A stretch of 64,000 nt of DNA from an uncultured Sphingomonadaceae bacterium (GTDB taxonomy: Bacteria; Pseudomonadota; Alphaproteobacteria; Sphingomonadales; Sphingomonadaceae). The stretch spans positions 62,001-126,000 of the forward strand of contig CANMWO010000001.1 of NCBI GenBank assembly GCA_947501695.1, written 5' to 3'. The notes beneath the pieces were generated by a model. That model searched no databases, had not been told where the DNA came from, and saw only the letters and a list, made by a program, of their open reading frames with translations. Positions 25,261-32,713 of this stretch are shown one piece after another (the first letter of the stretch is position 1; each line of letters begins with the position of its first letter). The position numbers and the translations under genes are program-made.

Positions 25261-26855
25261 TCAGGCTTCCTTGCAATGTAATTAAGCACTCGGTTCCAAG
25301 ATTTTCTTCGCGCAAGCTCTTTCAGGGATCGATTTTGATCATCTTTCAATGTTATGTCAGCGCCTGCTTTTATCGCCATCATAGCAATGTCTTCATCGTC
25401 GGTAATGTAGAGCAGCGACGAACTGGTATTTTCAATATCATTTAGCTCATCGATGCTTCCCGCATTTACATCTGCTCCCGCATCCAACAACCATTTCACA
25501 ATCTTTGGATTTTCGTCATGGGCATGCTGTAATGCAGTGTAGTCAATATAGTCCTTCGCCGCCAAATCGACCCCCGCCGCCAAAAGGAACTTAACTATTC
25601 CGAGCTTGTCGGCATCAGGAGAAAGAGGGCTAAAATCATTATCCAACGCAGCTATAAGTGGCGATGAGCGATCTTGTTTGAGATCAGCACCAATCCCAAC
25701 AAGCTGAGACACCATGTAAAGACTGTTGGATTTGGCAGCACCCATGAGCAATCGATTTTTTTGCTCTTGGGTTAATTGGTTCAAAAAGCTTTCTTTCTCG
25801 ATTCTTTTGAACAGTTCTAATCGACCCAATCGGACTGCCACTGACAAAACTTGTGCATAAACCTCTTCATTTGGACCGCAATCTGAGCAATCAGGAAACT
25901 CAGACCATTCCCCAGTTAAAGGCACGCCTTTGTCCAAGAAACTAATGGCGATGTTCTCTGGCGCAAATTCTGCCGCTGCGACGAAAGCGCGCTGCCCTTC
26001 TTTCGAACCAAAATCGAAACCGGTTTTTTCGAGAGAAGGTATCGTATTTGAGTTACCTCTCAGCCATCTTTCAGTTTTAGTGATTTCGTCAATCTTGTCC
26101 TCCAATTCACGCACGACAGAAGGCATTCCAGACCTAAGTCCGACATAATCGACAATCGTTTTTGAGTGCGATCCGGTTTTGAATGTTAGGGCGTATGTTG
26201 CATTATCAGTGACTTGGTATCGATATTCGTCCTTCAAGCTCCAAAAATCAGCCTCTCGGAAGTCATTAACCAACTGCATGACCGCTTCCTGCGGAATAGA
26301 ATAGGTCTGCTCACCCTCGACCAACGTGTAATATCCCCCGTCATATTTTACCGTTCCGTCTCCAAAAATCTGCACAGTGTATCCCGGGCAACTTCCAAAA
26401 CAGCCGGTTCGTTCGAGTGTAATCTCCAACTTTCCGTAATCAACTTTGGGAAAGGGAATATGGCGTTTGGGCAAGATTTCAGGAGGATAGACATTGATAT
26501 AAATTGTAGTCTTGATTTTGATCGGCTTGCCAGATTGAGTATATGGTTCAAATTTCCATTTTTTTGCTTCAATCTCAGCGCGGGCGCGATAGGGGTTTTC
26601 TCTTCGTATTTTCTTGGTTCCAAACTTGTCTGGTCTTGTAGATGTATCAATAACCCTACCATTCTCGTCAACAAGCGCAGTAACGGCGATTTGATGATGT
26701 CCGGACTTTGCACTGCCAGACCGAATGAAGTTCTTGCCCGATAGCTTTTCAGGGGAAGCTTCGAAATAGTCTCCATCAAGTGTGTCAACATCACCTCGGT
26801 CGGTGCAAGCGCCCAGCGCAAAGATCATTAGAGTAACAGCCAAGAGGTATTTCAT
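25257..26855 (-). CDS. Ankyrin-repeat lipoprotein with DUF6438-like domain, island
   Basis: The protein is 532 aa from ATG 26855, which puts the lipobox signal (LLAVTLMIFALGAC) at the terminus; an upstream ATG at 26930 would add 25 residues. The order is a TonB-C-like segment (about 35-130, VTALVDENGRVIDTST and AKKWKFEPY), a DUF6438-like domain (ITLERTGCFGSCPGYTVQI through VDYVGLRSG), then ankyrin-type repeats (LGIVKFLLAAGVDLAAKDY, PKIVKWLLDAGADVNAG). It is probably anchored in the outer or inner membrane. It leads the three-gene leftward operon. Role unknown; ankyrin arrays usually bind proteins. Confidence 0.75.
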   Translation of the reverse strand: MKYLLAVTLMIFALGACTDRGDVDTLDGDYFEASPEKLSGKNFIRSGSAKSGHHQIAVTALVDENGRVIDTSTRPDKFGTKKIRRENPYRARAEIEAKKWKFEPYTQSGKPIKIKTTIYINVYPPEILPKRHIPFPKVDYGKLEITLERTGCFGSCPGYTVQIFGDGTVKYDGGYYTLVEGEQTYSIPQEAVMQLVNDFREADFWSLKDEYRYQVTDNATYALTFKTGSHSKTIVDYVGLRSGMPSVVRELEDKIDEITKTERWLRGNSNTIPSLEKTGFDFGSKEGQRAFVAAAEFAPENIAISFLDKGVPLTGEWSEFPDCSDCGPNEEVYAQVLSVAVRLGRLELFKRIEKESFLNQLTQEQKNRLLMGAAKSNSLYMVSQLVGIGADLKQDRSSPLIAALDNDFSPLSPDADKLGIVKFLLAAGVDLAAKDYIDYTALQHAHDENPKIVKWLLDAGADVNAGSIDELNDIENTSSSLLYITDDEDIAMMAIKAGADITLKDDQNRSLKELARRKSWNRVLNYIARKPE

Positions 26856-26942
26856 CATTTGGAAGAGGCTATCCGAACTGAAAGTAGTTGTCGAAAGCTT
26901 CTTATATTGTTCTTCTATTTTCTTGTGCATAAGAACAGCGAT

Positions 26943-27299
26943 ATGAGTGAAAACAAAAAAAGTTATATGCCTCTCGGATCCGATGAAGGCGATGGTCCTG
27001 AGACTGGATATGATGCGCTAATGCACGAGGTCTGTGTAGGTTGGGGTTTTTGCGGATGTATCAAGAACGACAAGCCTTTGCATGTCAGTGACCTGATTCC
27101 TGATACCGGCAAAGTTACCGCTGATCAGTTTGTGGAATGGGTTTTCCTTGCAGAGAATATGAACCCAAACTCCGACCCAGATCGTTGGAAACGCCATAAG
27201 GATGCGATCAAAACAGCCTTCATAAAGCATATGGGCGGAGATGTTGTGGATGCTGAGTTGTTGGAATATGCCGACACTATGGGACCACATCTGCCGTGA
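26943..27299 (+). CDS. Unknown conserved protein, immunity-type operon
   Basis: The protein is 118 aa from ATG 26943. It is soluble and acidic with EVCVGWGFCGCIKNDKPLHV, ADQFVEWVFLAENMNP and KTAFIKHMGGDVVDAELLEY. I recall similar uncharacterised proteins (VGYGWCG and ADQFV..LF patterns) but no name. Its stop overlaps the GTG of the next gene (GTGA). The leftward ankyrin operon starts 87 bases away, so the promoters are divergent. In context it may be an immunity protein. Confidence 0.62.
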   Translation: MSENKKSYMPLGSDEGDGPETGYDALMHEVCVGWGFCGCIKNDKPLHVSDLIPDTGKVTADQFVEWVFLAENMNPNSDPDRWKRHKDAIKTAFIKHMGGDVVDAELLEYADTMGPHLP

Positions 27300-27766
27300 A
27301 TGAAGTGCATCCGCAGTGGCATGATATAGAAGCCGCCATAAATGGCTTCCTGAGCCTTCTAAGCGACGCTTCGAGAGATTCTGATGAAATGCTGCCGAAG
27401 CTCGCAATGGCTCTCGACAGCCTTGTTTGGGTATATAATCATTCATCAGATGTTGAGCCGGAAACTGATGATGTGGACAACCCAAAGTCAGACTATGATC
27501 TCTTGGCAAAACGAGCTTCTGAGGTTTTCCCCGAACTTGGTTACTATTGCGATGTTGATCCTGACGAGAGCATGGAACAGAAAATAGGAGTGGGCGATGC
27601 AATTGACGATATTGCTGACATCGCCCGTGATTTGTCCGAAGTGCTTTGGTTGAAGCAGAGTGTTAGTGAAAACGAAGCAGTTTGGATGTTTCGCTTTGGT
27701 TATGAATCACACTGGGGGAGGCATCTGCATGATCTTCGTCGGTATCTGCACATCGTGATGAATTAG
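27296..27766 (+). CDS. DUF5063-like protein, immunity-type operon
   Basis: The protein is 156 aa with a GTG start coupled to the previous stop. It is helical and acidic, with the DUF5063-type pattern LPKLAMALDSLVWVYN, SDYDLLAKRASEVFPELGYY and a C-terminal FGYESHWGRHLHDLRRYLH. It has no signal or membrane segment. DUF5063 proteins are often found near polymorphic toxin and immunity loci, as far as I recall. The following gene starts 12 bases later. Confidence 0.65.
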   Translation: MNEVHPQWHDIEAAINGFLSLLSDASRDSDEMLPKLAMALDSLVWVYNHSSDVEPETDDVDNPKSDYDLLAKRASEVFPELGYYCDVDPDESMEQKIGVGDAIDDIADIARDLSEVLWLKQSVSENEAVWMFRFGYESHWGRHLHDLRRYLHIVMN

Positions 27767-27778
27767 GGTAGAAAGAAA

Positions 27779-28363
27779 ATGGTCGATGGTAGAAACAATA
27801 CCCCCAAAAACCTGATCACTGGTACATTATACGCGATCTCCGTTGACGAGGGTTGGTATTATTACGGTCAAGTTATGTCAGATCAGCGGATCGGGTTTTT
27901 TCGGAGAAGAGATCGAGCGGTTGTGTCGATAGAGGAAATACTATCCTCGGAAATTATGTCACGAGTCTCTGTTTTTTATGATTCCATAGGTCGAGCCATT
28001 AAGCAGGAAATTTGGCAAAAATTGGGTTGTTATGATCTCAGCGAACACCTGGTAAAGCCGTGGGAGCAAGTTCATTGGTCGGTCGGCACGCTGAATGTAA
28101 CTGTATGGTCTGACAAAGGCTCCCGTGAAACTCGAATCGACGACCCTGCCATCCAAGAACTTGAAATCAGCGCAGTTTGGAATGCAATAGATCATATTCC
28201 AAAACGATTGGAAGCAGACTTCAATGATGGACCTGATTCATGGAGAGCGGGAGGAACTGTTTTCCGAGAGCGGCTCATAAAGGAAGATTCCGCAGTCCGG
28301 TTTCCAAATATCGCACATCACCAATTGCCTTCGGATTGGGTTTTTACGACCGCATGTCAGTGA
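27779..28363 (+). CDS. Imm26-like immunity protein
   Basis: The protein is 194 aa and starts at ATG 27779. The N-terminal region (GTLYAISVDEGWYYYGQVM, then IGFFRRRDR and VSIEEILSS) matches the Imm26 pattern of a beta-rich domain with a YxYGQV strand. The C-terminal part continues with GTLNVTVWSDKGSRETRIDD. Imm26 proteins neutralise polymorphic toxins; no matching toxin is visible inside the island, so it would be an orphan. Its 3' end overlaps the shortened start of the integrase frame. Confidence 0.68.
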   Translation: MVDGRNNTPKNLITGTLYAISVDEGWYYYGQVMSDQRIGFFRRRDRAVVSIEEILSSEIMSRVSVFYDSIGRAIKQEIWQKLGCYDLSEHLVKPWEQVHWSVGTLNVTVWSDKGSRETRIDDPAIQELEISAVWNAIDHIPKRLEADFNDGPDSWRAGGTVFRERLIKEDSAVRFPNIAHHQLPSDWVFTTACQ

Positions 28364-29157
28364 TGCTGGGGCAAAGATCAGATTGTCGAGCGATCATAAA
28401 TCGTTTTCGAACTCGATACGGTTCATTGCCCGCAGAAAAGGTGACTTTTAAAGCGTTAGATAAAATCATCAATAAGGCAAAAGAGAAAAAGCCAGATGGT
28501 ACTGGCGGAATGTTTGCAGCGCAAAAACTTCGTAAAGAACTGAGGCGGCTTTTCCGTTACGCAGTAAAGCTCGGATGGTTGTCCAGTAATCCAGTAGACG
28601 ATGTGAAGCCGATCAACATTCAATCTGATGGGTTTCATGCTTGGACTGAGCAGGAAATTAAGCAATTTCAGGGTTATTGGAAACTTGGTTCAAGGCAGCG
28701 TATGGCAATGGAACTGATGTTGTGGACTGCCAAGCGAATGGGCGACGCCATTAAGATTGGACCTCAACATATCCAGCGTGGCGTGTTGGTGACAACAGAT
28801 CAGAAAACTGGAAAGCTGAACTGGATACCTGTCTCGCGGCAGCTACAAAAGGCGATCAATGCGAACGGGAAGGACAATCTACTTTTCGTGCTCACTCCTC
28901 ACGACAAGCCGTATTCGGATAAGGGGTTTAGTCAACGTTTCAGCAAATGGTGTACACAAGCAGGCTTGCCTCATTGTTCCGCGCACGGATTGAGAAAAGC
29001 AGTAGCTCGTCGCATGGCAGAATCGAGTGCAACAAACAGTGAAATGAAGTCCATCACTCAACATAGCGGTGATGTTGAATTGGCAATATATACCAAAGAC
29101 GTAAATCAGAAAAAGCTAGCTGACCTAACGATGAATCGTTTATCGGAAAGATACTGA
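28354..29157 (+). pseudogene. 5'-truncated tyrosine integrase of the tRNA-Glu island
   Basis: The catalytic half is complete: arginine in LWTAKRMGDAIKIG, a QKTGKLNWIPV strand, HGLRKAVARRMAE, histidine in ITQHSGD and tyrosine in AIYTKDVNQ. The frame starts partway through the core-binding domain (RAIINRFRTRYGSLPAEKV). Family members have roughly 70 more residues, including the arm-binding region. Upstream sequence in this frame is only the shadow of the Imm26-like gene, so the 5' end was probably replaced when that operon arrived. It may still be expressed from ATG 28354 or 28363. Confidence 0.72.
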
Positions 29158-29158
29158 A

Positions 29159-29190
29159 TTGGCTAACCTTGCCGAAACAAATTGGCTAAC
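29159..29190. promoter_or_regulatory. Two candidate integrase arm sites, right end
   Basis: TTGGCTAACC at 29159-29168 and TTGGCTAAC at 29182-29190 lie 41-72 bases from the right attachment repeat, directly after the integrase stop. They match the pair at the left end. Confidence 0.6.
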
Positions 29191-29230
29191 TAACCAAAAG
29201 TGCAGTAATATCAACGCTTTGAAAGCAGTA

Positions 29231-29246
29231 GTGGTGACCCCTACGG
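29231..29246. repeat. Right attachment repeat (tRNA-Glu 3' end)
   Basis: This is the copy of GTGGTGACCCCTACGG that belongs to the functional tRNA gene. Integration here keeps the tRNA intact because the repeat restores its 3' end. Confidence 0.88.
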
Positions 29247-29306
29247 GAATCGAACCCGTGTTTCAGCCGTGAAAGGGCCGCGTCCTAACCGCTAGACGAA
29301 GGGGCC
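29232..29306 (-). tRNA. tRNA-Glu(TTC)
   Basis: This 75-nt reverse-strand tRNA has acceptor GGCCCCT pairing with AGGGGTC, D arm with AGCGGTTAGGA, anticodon loop CTTTCAC (anticodon TTC), T arm with GGTTCGATTCC, and an encoded CCA. All arms pair well, so it looks functional. It is the integration target of the adjacent 4.5-kb island. Confidence 0.95.
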
Positions 29307-29400
29307 GTACCAGTGCCCGGAGGCATCATTGATCAGCGAGATTGGGCCATTACGGATTCGGGAGGCATTGGTCAAGCCCATAACTCATCTAAAATTCAGC

Positions 29401-29784
29401 TTATCCGCGAGAGCTGTGGCAAACGGCTTGCAGCTTATTGCCTTCTGGATCGCGAACATAGGCGCCGTAATAATTGGGATGATAATGCGGGCGCAATCCG
29501 GGCGCGCCTTCATCGCTGCCACCATGGGTCAGAGCGGCGGCATGAAAAGCGTCTACCGCTGCGTGCGAGGGAGCAAGAAAGGCCGCATGACTGCCATTTC
29601 CAATGCTCATCGGTTGGCCATCAAAAGCCGGGCCGATGAATAATTTCGATCCGGTTGGAGTGCCATAGGCTTTGCCATCGTCGCGGCGCATAAATTCGCC
29701 AATCCCTAAAGCCCCCATGATCGCATCGTAAAAAGGCTCTGCCGTTATAAAATTGTCTATGCCGAGGGTGATATGGCTGAACAT
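29401..29784 (-). CDS. VOC family (glyoxalase/dioxygenase fold) protein
   Basis: The protein is 127 aa from ATG 29784, the start that places MFSHITLGIDNFITAEPFYD at the terminus. Two beta-alpha-beta-beta-beta halves are visible: HITLG carries the first metal histidine, HAAFLA lies mid-protein and YYGAYVRDPEGNKLQAVCH closes the fold. This matches small lactoylglutathione-lyase-like proteins; substrate unknown. It lies 22 bases downstream of recJ on the same strand and may be cotranscribed. Confidence 0.85.
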   Translation of the reverse strand: MFSHITLGIDNFITAEPFYDAIMGALGIGEFMRRDDGKAYGTPTGSKLFIGPAFDGQPMSIGNGSHAAFLAPSHAAVDAFHAAALTHGGSDEGAPGLRPHYHPNYYGAYVRDPEGNKLQAVCHSSRG

Positions 29785-29806
29785 ATTTTTTGCCTCCCGG
29801 TAAACC

Positions 29807-31573
29807 TCATTCGACCCAAGCCGCGTCCTCCAGATGGATTTCCGCAGCAGGGCGGCTGCCCCAATCATCGATCTTGGCGCGGCCAGCGATCCATAATTTA
29901 CGGTTTTTGGGTGCGCTGAGCAAGGCTTGGCCCAAATCACTTTCCGCGGCGCGAAAAGCGATGGTCTTAATCGAACCGCCGTCGTCTCCCGCTACGATCA
30001 TCCGGACATGATCTTTGCCGACAATATCGCATTTGATGATCCGTACCGGTCCGGCGGCAATGCGTGGCGCGGGCCAGCCCATGCCATAGGGTCCTGCACC
30101 ATCCATGGCTTCAACGAACAGCGGGTTCACACCTTTGGGCGATAATACAGCGTCGAGCAGCAAAGCCTTCCCTGCCTGCGCTGTGCCGACTGTGTCGGCC
30201 AGTCGATCGTTCAGAAATTCACTAAACGCATTGATTTTGGATGCATCGATAGTCACGCCTGCCGCCATCGCGTGGCCACCGCCCGCGATTAGTAAGCCTT
30301 GGTCTTTCGCCGCAATTATAGCTGCGCCCAGATCCACGCCGGAGATAGAGCGGCCTGATCCTTTGCCAATACCGTTCTCATCCTCGGCAATGATGATCGC
30401 CGGCCGGCCCAATTTTTCTTTAATCCGTCCAGCCACGATGCCGATGACGCCAGGGTGCCAGCCTTTTGCCGATAACACCGCGACTGCCTGATTTTGCTGG
30501 GAAGCGCACATGGCCTCAGCCTGTTCCAGCACATGGCTTTCAATGACGCGACGTTCCTCGTTAAAATGATTGAGTTCGGCTGATATTTTCTGCGCTTCTT
30601 CGGGGTCTTGTGTGATCAACAAACGGACCCCCAAATCCGACTTCCCTACTCGCCCACCAGCATTGATTCTTGGCCCCAGAGCAAAGCCGAGATCGGAACA
30701 AATGGGTGCGCGTTTCAGACGGCTGGCATCGATTAGAGCAGCGAGGCCAGTATTCTTGCGTCCAGCCAAAACTTTTAGCCCCTGTGCAACAAAGGCGCGG
30801 TTAAGGCCCCGTAACTGGGCGACATCCGCGACCGTGCCCAAAGCAACAATATCCAATAATTCGAGCAATTTGGGCTCGCTACGATCTTTAAAAAAGCCTT
30901 TGCTGCGCAGATTGCGGACAAGCGCCGCGCCGAGCAAGAAAGCCACGCCAACGGCAGCCAGATGCCCATGTTCGGCTCCGGCATCGCTTTCATCAAGGCG
31001 ATTAGGATTGACCATCGCGCTGGCTTTGGGCAGCTCGGCGGCGCATTTGTGATGATCAACGACAATGACTTCGACACCGGCTTCATGGGCCATATCAAGC
31101 GCTTCAAAGGCCATCGCACCGCAATCGACCGTCACCACCAAATCGGAGCCTTGCTGGCCTAGTTTGACCAGTGCTTCGCCGGAAGGACCATAGCCTTCCA
31201 TCAGGCGGTCAGGGATATAGTAACCAGCTTTCAGACCAAGATCGCGCAGCAAGCGTATTAACAGCGCTGCACTAGTTGCGCCATCGACATCATAGTCGCC
31301 AAAGACCGTGACCTTATCGCTATTCAGAACAGCCTTTGCGAGTCTTTCAGCCGCGACTTCCATATCCTGAAAAACCGATGGGTCGGGCATAAAGCCCCTT
31401 ATTGTGGGATCACGATTAATATCCAGCGTTTCGCGTGTGGCACCGCGGGCCAATAACAATTGGGTGACCAGGTCATCGGGCTGGAAACCTGGGTCGCGCG
31501 CATCGGCACTGGTACTACGCCATTGCCATGTTTGGCCGGACAGCGATTGCGTGACATTGAGAACTGCATTCAT
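29807..31573 (-). CDS. recJ: Single-stranded-DNA-specific exonuclease RecJ
   Basis: RecJ degrades single-stranded DNA 5' to 3' in recombination and mismatch repair. The protein is 588 aa from ATG 31573; a TTG at 31609 would add 12 residues. DHH-family motifs are in order: VFGDYDVDGATSAAL, VTVDCGAMAFE, VVDHHKCAAELP, GTVADVAQLRGLNR, then the DHHA1 block GGGHAMAAGVTI and an OB-like C-terminal domain. glpX and hom lie further upstream on the same strand, a neighbourhood I recall from alphaproteobacteria, though here other genes intervene. Confidence 0.95.
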   Translation of the reverse strand: MNAVLNVTQSLSGQTWQWRSTSADARDPGFQPDDLVTQLLLARGATRETLDINRDPTIRGFMPDPSVFQDMEVAAERLAKAVLNSDKVTVFGDYDVDGATSAALLIRLLRDLGLKAGYYIPDRLMEGYGPSGEALVKLGQQGSDLVVTVDCGAMAFEALDMAHEAGVEVIVVDHHKCAAELPKASAMVNPNRLDESDAGAEHGHLAAVGVAFLLGAALVRNLRSKGFFKDRSEPKLLELLDIVALGTVADVAQLRGLNRAFVAQGLKVLAGRKNTGLAALIDASRLKRAPICSDLGFALGPRINAGGRVGKSDLGVRLLITQDPEEAQKISAELNHFNEERRVIESHVLEQAEAMCASQQNQAVAVLSAKGWHPGVIGIVAGRIKEKLGRPAIIIAEDENGIGKGSGRSISGVDLGAAIIAAKDQGLLIAGGGHAMAAGVTIDASKINAFSEFLNDRLADTVGTAQAGKALLLDAVLSPKGVNPLFVEAMDGAGPYGMGWPAPRIAAGPVRIIKCDIVGKDHVRMIVAGDDGGSIKTIAFRAAESDLGQALLSAPKNRKLWIAGRAKIDDWGSRPAAEIHLEDAAWVE

Positions 31574-31638
31574 GTCGCCAGCTATGCGGGAACGATGGTC
31601 CGCTGACAATTGCTTTGATCGCTGTTAGGGCAGGGGCG

Positions 31639-32130
31639 ATGAAAAACCTGCTTATTGTCTATCATAGCTACACCGGCGGAACCCAGCAGATGGTCGCAGC
31701 CGCCATGAACGCAGCGCGGAGTGAGAAAGACACTAAGACGTGGCTGCTGCGCGCCGAAGATTGTGAGCCTGCCGATATGTTGGGCGCTGACGGTTATATT
31801 TTCGCGACGCCGGAAAACCTGGCGGCAATTGCCGGTGTGATGAAGGCTTTTTTTGATCGCTGCTATTATCCGCTATTAGGGCAGATTGAAGGGCGACCTT
31901 ATGCCGCGATGATTTGTGCGGGTTCGGATGGAGAAAATGCGCGGAAACAACTGGAGCGGATTGCGACCGGGTGGCGGCTTAAAAGGGTGATTGATACGCC
32001 GGTTATCTGCACCCATGCACAGACCCAAGAGGCTATATTGGCACCTAAGACGGTTAGTGAGTCAGACAAGGCGCAATGTGCTGAAATCGGGGCTACGCTC
32101 GCCGCTGGTCTCGCTATGGGCGTTTTTTGA
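31639..32130 (+). CDS. Flavodoxin-like family protein
   Basis: The protein is 163 aa from ATG 31639. The N-terminal strand and phosphate loop LLIVYHSYTGGTQQMVAAA fit an FMN-binding flavodoxin or NAD(P)H-dependent reductase fold, and GYIFATPENLAAIAGVMKAF is the second loop. Members act as small electron carriers or quinone/flavin reductases. It is convergent with the next gene, and their 3' ends overlap by 17 bases. Confidence 0.8.
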   Translation: MKNLLIVYHSYTGGTQQMVAAAMNAARSEKDTKTWLLRAEDCEPADMLGADGYIFATPENLAAIAGVMKAFFDRCYYPLLGQIEGRPYAAMICAGSDGENARKQLERIATGWRLKRVIDTPVICTHAQTQEAILAPKTVSESDKAQCAEIGATLAAGLAMGVF

Positions 32131-32713
32131 TCAATTGCGCGACGCGCTTTTGTAAGACTGGAATAACATCGGCTTCAAACCACGGATTGGCTTTGAACCA
32201 GCGGATATTGCGCGGGCTGGGATGAGGCACGGGTAGGGTGTCCGGCCAAAATTCTTCCCACCGTTCGACTGTTCCGGTTAGCGTTTTGGATTTGGCATCG
32301 CCGAGATGCCAATCCAGCGCATATTGGCCGAGGATGAGGGTTAGCTGGATATTGGGTAAGTGATCCAGCAGGGGTTGGCGCCACTGCGGCGCACATTCGG
32401 CACGGGGTGGCAGGTCGCCGCCTTTGCCGGTTCCGGGAAAGCAGAATCCCATTGGGATGATCGCGAACAGCGCCGGATCATAAAATTGGTCTTCGGTTAC
32501 GCCGAGCCATGTGCGCAGACGTTTGCCGCTTTGATCATCAAAGGGGCGGCCTTTTGCATGAGTTTTGCTGCCCGGTGCTTGGCCAGCAATCAAGATCTTT
32601 GAAGTCGCACCGGCTTGCAGCAAAGGGGCAGGCCCCAACGGAAGTCCGCTACAAATGGTACAAGCGCGGACATCTTTAAGAAGTGCGTCGAGATTGTGTC
32701 CGCTCTTCGCCAT
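32114..32713 (-). CDS. Uracil-DNA glycosylase family protein
   Basis: The protein is 199 aa. It has an N-terminal CTICSG cysteine pair, the glycosylase motif LIAGQAPGSKTHAKGRPF, DDQSGKRLRTWLG, LILGQYALDW and the C-terminal VPHPSPRN histidine loop. This is the family 4/5-like UDG fold, but only two of the four iron-sulfur cysteines of family 4 are visible, so it may lack a cluster. It probably removes uracil or related damage from DNA. It starts directly after the stop of the DUF900 hydrolase gene, so they form one transcript. Confidence 0.8.
   Translation of the reverse strand: MAKSGHNLDALLKDVRACTICSGLPLGPAPLLQAGATSKILIAGQAPGSKTHAKGRPFDDQSGKRLRTWLGVTEDQFYDPALFAIIPMGFCFPGTGKGGDLPPRAECAPQWRQPLLDHLPNIQLTLILGQYALDWHLGDAKSKTLTGTVERWEEFWPDTLPVPHPSPRNIRWFKANPWFEADVIPVLQKRVAQLIKKRP

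Larger units (their letters stand above)
24762..29246. mobile_element. 4.5-kb integrated island at tRNA-Glu
   Basis: The 16 bases GTGGTGACCCCTACGG occur at 24762-24777 and again at 29231-29246, where they form the 3' end of an intact tRNA-Glu on the reverse strand. An integrase gene remnant lies between, directly beside the tRNA, in the usual island layout. Candidate arm sites (TTGGCTAAC) occur twice near each end. Cargo is a leftward membrane/ankyrin operon and a rightward immunity-type operon. The integrase has lost its N-terminus, so the element may be immobile by itself. Confidence 0.85.

Noticed and set aside
26348-26821. 157-codon reverse frame inside the ankyrin lipoprotein gene
   Set aside because: It is a shadow of the real gene on the same strand in another frame; the lipoprotein frame has domains and a signal.
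24762-29246. Prophage interpretation of the tRNA-Glu island
   Set aside because: No capsid, tail, packaging or lysis genes are present; it is an island with immunity-type cargo.
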